The notes under the pieces: generated by a model
Told to the model about the DNA's origin: nothing
Database searches by the model: none
What the model saw: only the letters and a program-made list of their open reading frames with translations
Program-made: the position numbers and the translations under genes
Source of the DNA: JACVCJ01 sp052437175
GTDB lineage: Bacteria > Bacteroidota > Bacteroidia > CAIKAF01
Direction of reading: 5' to 3'
Assembly (NCBI GenBank): GCA_052437175.1
Contig: JBQVOK010000006.1
Span: forward strand, 186,001 to 250,000
Length of the DNA stretch: 64,000 nucleotides
Part shown: piece after piece, positions 25,402-31,901 of the stretch
How positions within the stretch are numbered: position 1 is the first letter of the stretch
How the letters are laid out: every line of letters starts with the position of its first letter

Positions 25402-26391
25402 ATGAACAGAAGATTAGGAAAAAACGGTCCCGAAGTGTCGGCCATCGGCTTAGGCTGCATGGGCATGTCGGGCGTGTATGGAAAGGTGGACGAGGCAGAT
25501 GCGATAGCCACCATAGAAAGAGCCCTGGAATTCGGGCACAACTTTTTAGATACAGCCGATTACTACGCTACGGGGCATAACGAAGAGCTGATTTCCAAAG
25601 CCATTAAAGGAAAGCGGGATAAGGCCTTTCTTTCGGTAAAAACAGCGCAGTTACTGGCGCCCGGGCCCAATGGCGGTTTTGCCTACGGTGGGATAAATGC
25701 AAGCCCGGAGTACTTAAGCAATGCTGTGCTTTATAGTCTGCAGCGCCTCAAAACCGATTATATCGATCTCTATACGCCCGGACGTATCGATCCCCGTGTA
25801 CCGGTTGAAGAAACGGTGGGAGCCCTTGCCGACCTCGTGAGCAAAGGCGTGGTACGCTACATAGGCCTCTCCGAAGCTTCGGCAGACAGCATACGCAGAG
25901 CTGCTGCAGTACATCCGCTTACAGCTCTGCAGATCGAATATTCGCTCTGGAGCCGGGAAATCGAGGCTGAGATACTGCCGCTGACGCGTGAACTGGGTAT
26001 CGGTATTGTTGCCTATGCACCCCTGAGCCGGGGCTTCCTGAGTGGTGAAATAAAGACCCCGGCTGACCTGAAGGATAACCGTATAAACATGCCGCGTTTC
26101 CAGGGCGATAACTTTTTTAAGAACCTGGAACTGGCAGAACAGGTAAAGAAGCTCGCCGCACAGAAAGGCTGTACGCCCGCGCAGCTGGCCCTGGCCTGGG
26201 TGCTGGCACAGGGAGCGGACATTATTGCCATCCCGGGTACAAAACGTATACAATACCTGGAAGAGAACATTGCCGCAGAAAATGTACAGCTGAGTCCGGA
26301 AGAACGGCAAAGCATCGACGCCATTTTCCCGGCAGGTATTGTTTCGGGTACGCGTTACCCGGAACTGTTCATGAAGGCGCTGAACCGCTGA
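25402..26391 (+). CDS. aldo/keto reductase, variant active site
   Basis: A 329-residue NADPH-dependent (beta/alpha)8 reductase. The active-site Asp and Tyr are in FLDTADYYATGHNEEL (residues about 49-64) and Lys in LSVKTAQ at about 77-82. The fourth residue of the usual tetrad, His in the YIDLYYxH context, is replaced: the sequence reads YIDLYTPGRIDP. Cofactor-binding elements near the C-terminus (AIPGTKRIQYLEENIAA) are intact. A branch of aldo/keto reductases with Pro-Gly or Pro-Ala here is known, so it is probably active. Likely reduces small aldehydes or ketones and is regulated by the upstream AraC protein. Confidence 0.9.
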   Translation: MNRRLGKNGPEVSAIGLGCMGMSGVYGKVDEADAIATIERALEFGHNFLDTADYYATGHNEELISKAIKGKRDKAFLSVKTAQLLAPGPNGGFAYGGINASPEYLSNAVLYSLQRLKTDYIDLYTPGRIDPRVPVEETVGALADLVSKGVVRYIGLSEASADSIRRAAAVHPLTALQIEYSLWSREIEAEILPLTRELGIGIVAYAPLSRGFLSGEIKTPADLKDNRINMPRFQGDNFFKNLELAEQVKKLAAQKGCTPAQLALAWVLAQGADIIAIPGTKRIQYLEENIAAENVQLSPEERQSIDAIFPAGIVSGTRYPELFMKALNR

Positions 26392-26411
26392 GTTTCCCGC
26401 ACTGAAAATAC

Positions 26412-26442
26412 AAAGCCCGTATACGTTTTGTGTACGGGCTTT
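26412..26442. terminator. bidirectional terminator
   Basis: AAAGCCCGTA (26412-26421) pairs with TACGGGCTTT (26433-26442). It lies between the convergent aldo/keto reductase and acetyltransferase genes. Confidence 0.85.
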
Positions 26443-26458
26443 TCCGGCACAGGGTTAA

Positions 26459-26905
26459 TTATGATGTGTATACGTTTTTATGGTGAAGTTCCATCCATTT
26501 GGAGGGATCGGCCAGATCGGTCCAGCCGAACTGCCGGTACAATCCGTGTGCATCACCGGTGAGCAGGATCCATCGCCTCAGGCCCTGCAGGCCGGGGTGC
26601 TCCATAATAGTCTCCATCAGCCATTTCGATAGACCCTTGCCCCGGTATTCCTCCAGGATATACACATCTCCCAGGTACGCAATGGTAGAAAAATCGGATA
26701 TCACCCGGGCAAAACCTACCTGTTTTTTATCCTGGTACACCCCGAAACAGAGGGAGTTCTGTATGGAACGCTCCACTTTTTCCCTGGGAATATGCAGGCT
26801 CCAGTAGGCTTTTGTAGATAAAAATACATGGATGGAATCGATATCCAGCCTGGTTTTATCGGTGGAAATGCAGAATGCGTCTTTATAAAGCGTAATGTCT
26901 TTCAT
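26459..26905 (-). CDS. GNAT family N-acetyltransferase
   Basis: A 148-residue single-domain acetyltransferase. The acetyl-CoA pyrophosphate loop EEYRGKGLSKWLM (Q/RxxGxG/A type) is at about 83-95, preceded by the VISDFSTIAYLGDVYI strand pair. A final LYRQFGWTDL segment is typical of the fold's last strand and helix. Substrate is unknown; it could act on a small amine or a protein N-terminus. It is a single gene with a separate terminator. Confidence 0.9.
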   Translation of the reverse strand: MKDITLYKDAFCISTDKTRLDIDSIHVFLSTKAYWSLHIPREKVERSIQNSLCFGVYQDKKQVGFARVISDFSTIAYLGDVYILEEYRGKGLSKWLMETIMEHPGLQGLRRWILLTGDAHGLYRQFGWTDLADPSKWMELHHKNVYTS

Positions 26906-27097
26906 AATGGTCCGGCAACTGAAAACGCCGGATTCAAATGTAATGATTCGTGGGCAGGGGGGGAGTATTGGTGTGACATTTCATAAGCGGACGGGACAGG
27001 CAGATGAAGTCCCGTTAACTAAGAATGGCGCATGTTTTTAAAAGAGAAAAATATTTTCTTCTAACTTCGTGAAAATCATAATATACCTTCGCCAGCG

Positions 27098-29023
27098 ATG
27101 CTTAAATCTGTTTTATCCGCTATTTTCGCCCTGCTTATACCCCTAACGTTAAATGCTCAGCCCGAACTGTGGGGGACCGTAAGTAACGGAGGAAACTACG
27201 GACACGGTTATATTTTTAAAACAGACTCCACCGGTAACAATCTACAGATCGTGCATCATTTTGACTCGCTCAACGGGAAAAACCCGGGAGCGCTGCTTTT
27301 TGCGAGTGACAATAAACTGTATGGATTAACGGCTTCCGGCGGACAGAACAACCAGGGACTTTTCAGCGGCGGTGTTTTTTATGAGTACGACCTGAATACC
27401 TCTGTATTTACATCCTTACAGCATTTCGGCCCGACCAATACACAAATAACCGGGTGGCGGCCGGCAGGGGACGGTTTTCGTACACTGACCGAAGTATCTC
27501 CGGGGCTTATTTACGGGCAAATACTGGGTGGATACCAGGGCGGCGTTGTTTTTGCATTTGATGCGGCAACACAGACCCTGACAACGGCACTTACACTTCC
27601 TACTTTCCAGGGCGGCGTAACCAACTCTACACTGGGAAACCGCCTGCAGGGCAGTCTTTATAAGGCTGCGGACGGATTCCTGTACGGGACAACATATACC
27701 AATTCGCAATGCCCGATTCCCAACCCGAATTTCGGATCGATCGTGAGTATAGACCCTCAGACACATGCGTTCTCGATCCGGTACCTGGCTCCGTGTAATG
27801 CAGGCAACGGTTTCCAGTACGACAGCGATTTTATACCCTATGCCGGCAAACTGTATAGTGTGGCAAAGGCGGGTGGTGCAAATACACACGGGGTTATCTA
27901 CTCCTTCGATCCCGTTACAGGTGCCTATGTCAACAGGTATAATTTCCTGGGCGGTGTTTCCGGTCGTCAGCCTTCCACCATGGTGCAGGCGGCAAACGGT
28001 AAATATTACGGTACGGCAAACGGCGGAACACCCGAAACCTATCACCCGGACGGTTGCGGAATACTTTTCGAGTTTGATCCCGCAAACGATCAGTTCGTCA
28101 AAAAGCTGGATTTCACGTATGGGAACGGATTTTATATGAATGTAGGGCCATTTCCCTTCAGTATGATCAGCGGGAACAACGGCAAACTATACGGATTAAC
28201 GCTCAACGGGGTCTTTGAATACGATCCGGCCAGCAATCAAACGGCTGCAAAAGGCCGTTTCCCGATCAATATGGGATGGTATAGCTCTGCAACCCCGTCT
28301 TTAACGTTCGTGTGCAGGAAGCCCTCATACAGTCAGAACCTCCCGGGAGAAATATCCGTGTGTGATGGCGAAAATATACTCATCGACCTGCAGTCTGATA
28401 ATGCCGAAAGTATCCTCTGGCGGCATAACGGAAGTATTGATACAGGCCAGACCGGCAATGTGCTGCAGCTCAGCGGTACGGATACCGCCAACGCAGGCAG
28501 CTGGCAGGCCGAACTGGGCAACAGTTGCGGCACCACGCTTGTGCCGGCAATCGTGATCCGTATGGCAGAGGATATCCAGGTTGTCGAAACCGCTTCTTCG
28601 CTCGAAGTGACAAGTGGGGGCGACAGCTTTCAATGGATCGATTGCCAGACGCAGACCCCGGTTCCCAATGCGGACGGGCCCCTTTTTACGCCTGCACAAA
28701 GCGGAATGTATGCTGTGGAAGTGACACAGGGCAGCTGTACCGATACCTCCGTCTGCTATTCCGTAACGATAGATGACTTTTCCCTTCCCGGACAGGCACT
28801 GAGCGCTGTTTCCATTTCGCCGAATCCCGTAAATACAGTGCTGACCATAAAAAGCGATATTCCCTTTGAAAGAATGCGTGTGTACGACCTGCACGGGAAA
28901 ATGGTGTTTTCCGGCATTTACCGTTCACAAACGGACGTATCCTTCCTGCAGAAAGGAGTTTATTTTATTGCTCTCCATACCGCAGACAATGTGCGGTACA
29001 TCCGGAAGTTCATCAAAGAATAA
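27098..29023 (+). CDS. secreted GloVer-repeat protein with type IX sorting domain
   Basis: A 641-residue protein with a signal peptide ending LNAQ. It carries the tandem repeat GloVer (Gloeo_Verruco), in which LYGLTASGGQNNQG, FLYGTTYTNSQ, KYYGTANGGTP and LYGLTLNG recur with the pattern LYGxTxxGG. An Ig-like part with Cys follows. The C-terminus starts SISPNPVNTVLTIKS and ends YIRKFIKE, a type IX secretion sorting domain, so it should be exported and perhaps cell-surface bound. The -7 variant TACCTTCG (27084-27091) ends 6 nt before the ATG. The role is unknown. Confidence 0.88.
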   Translation: MLKSVLSAIFALLIPLTLNAQPELWGTVSNGGNYGHGYIFKTDSTGNNLQIVHHFDSLNGKNPGALLFASDNKLYGLTASGGQNNQGLFSGGVFYEYDLNTSVFTSLQHFGPTNTQITGWRPAGDGFRTLTEVSPGLIYGQILGGYQGGVVFAFDAATQTLTTALTLPTFQGGVTNSTLGNRLQGSLYKAADGFLYGTTYTNSQCPIPNPNFGSIVSIDPQTHAFSIRYLAPCNAGNGFQYDSDFIPYAGKLYSVAKAGGANTHGVIYSFDPVTGAYVNRYNFLGGVSGRQPSTMVQAANGKYYGTANGGTPETYHPDGCGILFEFDPANDQFVKKLDFTYGNGFYMNVGPFPFSMISGNNGKLYGLTLNGVFEYDPASNQTAAKGRFPINMGWYSSATPSLTFVCRKPSYSQNLPGEISVCDGENILIDLQSDNAESILWRHNGSIDTGQTGNVLQLSGTDTANAGSWQAELGNSCGTTLVPAIVIRMAEDIQVVETASSLEVTSGGDSFQWIDCQTQTPVPNADGPLFTPAQSGMYAVEVTQGSCTDTSVCYSVTIDDFSLPGQALSAVSISPNPVNTVLTIKSDIPFERMRVYDLHGKMVFSGIYRSQTDVSFLQKGVYFIALHTADNVRYIRKFIKE

Positions 29024-29150
29024 GGCCATACCCGGGAATTCAGGGAATTCGGTTAACCTGAACGGCCGGGGCGCGATTATGGTTTCCAGGAAAATCTCCG
29101 CTGTCCCAACACGACCTCCCGGTAACCGAGCCCGCGATTATTTGCAGTAT

Positions 29151-29204
29151 AATGTTTAATTACCTGAACAATTATGCATATATTTGTATAATTAATTAAA
29201 CATT
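29151..29204. promoter_or_regulatory. hipBA promoter and autoregulatory operator
   Basis: AATGTTTAATTA (29151-29162) and TAATTAAACATT (29193-29204) are a perfect 12-bp inverted repeat ending directly at the hipB ATG. The -33-like TTTA (29155-29158) and -7 box TATATTTG (29179-29186) are 20 nt apart. The left arm covers the -33 element and the right arm the expected start site. A second small dyad (ATTAT...ATAAT) lies inside. Fits HipB binding as a dimer pair that shuts its own promoter. Confidence 0.7.
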
Positions 29205-29519
29205 ATGTCGAAGAAGGATGTGGTATTACTGCCCAGGAATAAAAGGATCCTGGCCGGGCTTGGTGAAAACATCAAACTGGCGAGACTACGCAGGAAGTTG
29301 AGCGGAGAGCAGGTGGCCGAGCGCGCAGGTATCAGCAGAACAACGCTCATATCCATTGAAAAGGGACATGAAGGCGTAAGTATCGGCTCTTACCTGAATG
29401 TACTTTACGTGCTGGGGCTGGAAAAAGATTTTTTGAATGTCGGCAAAGACGATGACCTGGGCCGGAAATTACAGGACGCAAACCTGGTGATCAGGGAACG
29501 CGCCCCGAAAAAGAGTTAA
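29205..29519 (+). CDS. hipB: HipB-like antitoxin, XRE family
   Basis: A 104-residue XRE-type helix-turn-helix protein. The domain spans about residues 15-75, with RRKLSGEQVAERAGISRTTL as the HTH and SIEKGHEGVSIGSYLNVLYV as the following helices. The acidic-basic tail (KDDDLGRKLQDANLVIRERAPKKS) is like other HipB C-termini that contact HipA. It ends 3 nt before hipA, giving the usual antitoxin-toxin order. The strong inverted repeat just upstream suggests it represses its own operon, as HipB does. Confidence 0.85.
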   Translation: MSKKDVVLLPRNKRILAGLGENIKLARLRRKLSGEQVAERAGISRTTLISIEKGHEGVSIGSYLNVLYVLGLEKDFLNVGKDDDLGRKLQDANLVIRERAPKKS

Positions 29520-29522
29520 GCC

Positions 29523-30800
29523 ATGGCAAAGGGCAGGCAAAGAAGAAACATATACGTATACGCCGCTTGGCAAGGTCTGGACGGACCCATTCTGATGGGT
29601 AGCCTGTATGCCGAACCGTCACGGGGAAACGAAATTTTTTCGTTTGAATACGATAAGGCATGGATCGAATCGGGAAATGCGCAGCTGCTTGATCCCGATT
29701 TGCAACTTTATGCCGGTAAGCAATATATCCGGGGCGAAAAGGGCAATTTCGGCCTGTTTCTCGATTCTTCCCCGGACAGGTGGGGCCGGCTCTTAATGAG
29801 AAGAAGAGAGGCCGCACTGGCAAGGCAGGAAGAACGGGAACAAGTGAATCTCTTCGAGACCGATTTTCTACTTGGCGTATATGATGCCCATCGTATGGGC
29901 GGCTTACGGTTCAAACTCGACTCCGAAGGGCCCTTTCTGAACGATAACAGGGCACTGGCAAGCCCACCGTGGACCTCGATCCCTGAACTCGAACAGATCA
30001 GCCTGAAACTGGAAGAAGATAACGTAAGCGAAGAACCGGAATACCTGAAATGGCTAAGCATGCTTATTGCACCCGGCTCCTCATTAGGCGGTGCCCGGCC
30101 TAAAGCCAGCGTAACGGATAAGAACGGCAAGCTGTGGATCGCTAAATTCCCAAGCAGATATGACGATTCGGACATCGGCGGGTGGGAAATGGTGACGCAT
30201 GAACTGGCAATGGCGGCAGGCATCGTTGTGCCCCGGGCAATGGCAAAAAAATTCTCCTCGGATAACCATACGTTCCTTACCCAAAGATTTGACCGGACCG
30301 ATAACGGAGAAAGGCTCCACTTCGCTTCTGCTATGACCATGCTGGGGCATACGGATGGGGAACATGCTGCCGAAGGAGTGAGTTACCTGGAATTGGTGGG
30401 CTTTATTACCCAGTACGGCTCAAAAGTGAATGAAGACCTGGAACAGCTTTGGAGAAGGATCGTATTCAATATCTGTGTTTCCAACACAGATGACCATTTA
30501 CGAAATCATGGATTTTTACTGGAAAAAGACGGCTGGACGTTGTCACCGGCCTACGACATGAACCCGGTTGAAACGGGAACCGGGTTAAAATTGAATATTA
30601 ATGAGTACGAGAATGACCTGGATCTGAACCTGGCCATGGAAGTACATACTTATTTCAGGCTGGACAGGGAACGCGCAGCCCAAATTATAGAAGAAGTGAA
30701 GACTGCTGTACGCAATTGGAGGGTCGTAGCTGCCAAATATCATATTTCAAAAAAGGAACAGGAGTTAAAGTCTGGAGCATTCGGGCACGCAGGGGCATAA
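29523..30800 (+). CDS. hipA: HipA-like serine/threonine kinase toxin
   Basis: A 425-residue HipA family kinase. The Gly-rich, Ser-containing loop PGSSLGGARPK is at 184-194 and SSPDRWGR at 82-89. The catalytic loop NTDDHLRNHGF at 321-331 carries the catalytic Asp, and the metal-binding Asp is in SPAYDMNP at 341-348. E. coli HipA phosphorylates glutamyl-tRNA synthetase and causes growth arrest; targets differ among homologues. All key residues look intact, so the toxin should be functional. It is paired with a HipB-like gene 3 nt upstream. The repeat array and tRNA-Asp remnant begin 57 nt after its stop, a typical place for mobile DNA. Confidence 0.9.
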   Translation: MAKGRQRRNIYVYAAWQGLDGPILMGSLYAEPSRGNEIFSFEYDKAWIESGNAQLLDPDLQLYAGKQYIRGEKGNFGLFLDSSPDRWGRLLMRRREAALARQEEREQVNLFETDFLLGVYDAHRMGGLRFKLDSEGPFLNDNRALASPPWTSIPELEQISLKLEEDNVSEEPEYLKWLSMLIAPGSSLGGARPKASVTDKNGKLWIAKFPSRYDDSDIGGWEMVTHELAMAAGIVVPRAMAKKFSSDNHTFLTQRFDRTDNGERLHFASAMTMLGHTDGEHAAEGVSYLELVGFITQYGSKVNEDLEQLWRRIVFNICVSNTDDHLRNHGFLLEKDGWTLSPAYDMNPVETGTGLKLNINEYENDLDLNLAMEVHTYFRLDRERAAQIIEEVKTAVRNWRVVAAKYHISKKEQELKSGAFGHAGA

Positions 30801-30856
30801 ATATTGTTTTAAACGCATATCCGGCCTTAATCTATATAGAATTCTGCTGTCGGACA

Positions 30857-31022
30857 GGATTGCTCCCTTTGGTCGCGGACCCAACGGGGGAGATGTACAC
30901 AAAAAAGCTCCCCGCTATCGCGGTGTGTCTTTTTGCATTTTATGCTTCGCCCGTGCGAGCATGGCTCAGTCTAAAATGCAAAAAGCCCAACATTACTGTT
31001 GAGCTTCCTTGCGGTCCGGACG
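30857..31022. repeat. 166-bp repeat, copy A
   Basis: The first of two abutting direct copies, about seven mismatches from copy B by eye. It contains a 13-bp perfect inverted repeat TTTTTGCATTTTA (30930-30942) with TAAAATGCAAAAA (30972-30984), the same terminator hairpin that follows tRNA-Asp, and at its right end GCGGTCCGGACG, the complement of the tRNA-Asp 3' end. Just left of it the tRNA 3' end is present only in damaged form (CTGTCGGACA). Confidence 0.9.
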
Positions 31023-31188
31023 GGATTGCTCCCTTCGGTCGCGGACCCAATGGGGGAGATATACACAAAAAAGCTCCCCGCTATCGCGGTGTGTCTTTTT
31101 GCATTTTATGCTTCGCCCGTGCGAGCACGGCTCAGCCTAAAATGCAAAAAGCCCAACATTGCTGTTGAGCTTTCTTGCGGTCCGGACG
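31023..31188. repeat. 166-bp repeat, copy B
   Basis: It directly abuts copy A. The same inverted repeat arms are at 31096-31108 and 31138-31150. The copy ends in a longer stretch of tRNA-Asp sequence, the truncated tRNA at 31178-31240. On the tRNA strand the far edge of each copy folds as GGGA-GCAA-TCCC. Confidence 0.9.
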
Positions 31189-31240
31189 GGACTCGAACCC
31201 GCCTCGCTGCAAGCGAGATGACAGGGTGGCATTCTAACCG
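31178..31240 (-). pseudogene. 5'-truncated tRNA-Asp remnant
   Basis: On the minus strand this matches the intact tRNA-Asp (31757-31830) from the D-loop GGTTAGAATG onward: 20 of 22 bases match around the anticodon loop, the T arm is identical and the 3' acceptor half is present. The 5' acceptor strand and the D stem are missing. About ten bases of the 3' anticodon stem are replaced by a small hairpin CTCGC-TTGCA-GCGAG. It cannot fold as a working tRNA. The stop codon of the GIY-YIG gene lies inside it. Confidence 0.88.
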
Positions 31241-31497
31241 CTGACTGCTTTGTATTCCTGAATTAATCTGTGCAGGTAATCAGTTCCCGCTTTCTTGAGT
31301 TTTTTCTCTGCAATAAGCGCTTCTCTTTTTGTGAAATAGCTTTTGATATATACGATTTCCCGGGGGCCTTTTCCTGATGTGTAGCGGGATTCGTTGTTAT
31401 TATGCTGTTGCAGTCTACGTTGAGGGTCTTCGCTGACCCCTTTGTAGTAGATGCCACTGGCAGAGCTATAAATAATATAGACAAAAAACATATTCAT
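31234..31497 (-). CDS. single-domain GIY-YIG endonuclease
   Basis: An 87-residue protein that is all GIY-YIG domain: FVYIIYSSASGIYYKGVSED at about 5-24 holds the VYI and YYKG motif pair, Arg and His in RRLQQHN follow, and the ALIAEKKLKK helix carries the metal-binding Glu. A start 6 nt downstream (31491) is equally possible. It is the UvrC/URI type often found near tRNA and rRNA genes in Bacteroidota. The last codons and stop (31234-31239) are formed by the tRNA-Asp remnant, so the gene is fused in place to a tRNA fragment. It points the same way as the intact tRNA-Asp and lies between repeat copies B and C. Confidence 0.88.
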   Translation of the reverse strand: MNMFFVYIIYSSASGIYYKGVSEDPQRRLQQHNNNESRYTSGKGPREIVYIKSYFTKREALIAEKKLKKAGTDYLHRLIQEYKAVSG

Positions 31498-31598
31498 AGG
31501 TAGTACGATGTAAGGTTCTAAAGTACAAAAACAAAGAAGTCTTAAACGGCTTTGAAACTGGAAAAAATCAAATGTTCCGAAAAGAATTTTTACTTCCG

Positions 31599-31767
31599 GG
31601 ATTGCTCCCTTCGGTCGCGGACCCAACGGGGGAGATGTACACAAAAAAGCTCCCCGCTATCGCGGAGTACCTTTGTGCTTTTCCATACTTCGCTCGAGTG
31701 TAAACACGGCTCAGTCTGAAATGCAAAAAGCCCAACATTGCTGTTGAGCTTTCTTGCGGTCCGGACG
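31599..31767. repeat. 166-bp repeat family, diverged copy C
   Basis: It carries the same two ends as copies A and B (GGATTGCTCCCTTCGGTCGC on the left, the terminator hairpin and tRNA-Asp 3' end on the right) and is about 3 nt longer. Its middle has diverged: the 13-bp stem of A and B is not kept. The right end runs into the intact tRNA-Asp. Confidence 0.82.
31724..31750 (-). terminator. rho-independent terminator of tRNA-Asp
   Basis: On the minus strand AGCTCAACA pairs with TGTTGGGCT (one G-T pair) with loop GCAA, followed by five T. Copies of the same hairpin lie in repeats A and B, so the terminator is part of the repeat. Confidence 0.85.
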
Positions 31768-31830
31768 GGACTCGAACCCGCGACCTCCGCCGTGACAGGG
31801 CGGCATTCTAACCAACTGAACTACCGAACC
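31757..31830 (-). tRNA. tRNA-Asp (anticodon GTC)
   Basis: A 74-nt tRNA. The acceptor GGTTCGG pairs with CCGGACC (one T-G pair) and the discriminator is G. The anticodon stem is CCGCC/GGCGG with loop CTGTCAC giving GTC, and the T arm reads GGGTTCGAGTCCC. The 3' CCA is not encoded. It is the only complete tRNA in the array and appears functional. Its 3' end is the sequence that recurs at each repeat boundary to the left. Confidence 0.97.
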
Positions 31831-31848
31831 GTTCCGTAATTGGGTGTG

Positions 31849-31880
31849 CAAAGGTGTACGATTTTTTTGAAACTACCAAA
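31849..31880 (-). promoter_or_regulatory. tRNA-Asp promoter
   Basis: On the minus strand TTTG (31877-31880), 20 nt, then CACCTTTG (31849-31856), a one-base miss from TAnnTTTG, 18 nt before the mature 5' end. Confidence 0.6.
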
Positions 31881-31901
31881 TTTCAGCCGAACTTTTTTTT
31901 A

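Noticed and set aside
30716..31244. Open frames in the 166-bp repeats (repeated AVCLFAFYASPVRA)
   Set aside because: The frames come from hairpin repeats and tRNA fragments (GPDGTRTR-type reading), with no start context or family similarity.
31234..31644. Longer GIY-YIG protein starting at 31644
   Set aside because: The extra N-terminus is encoded by repeat C and non-coding DNA; the domain begins at about 31497.
30857..31767. CRISPR array
   Set aside because: Only three copies, 166 bp each, two of them abutting with no spacers, and no cas genes.
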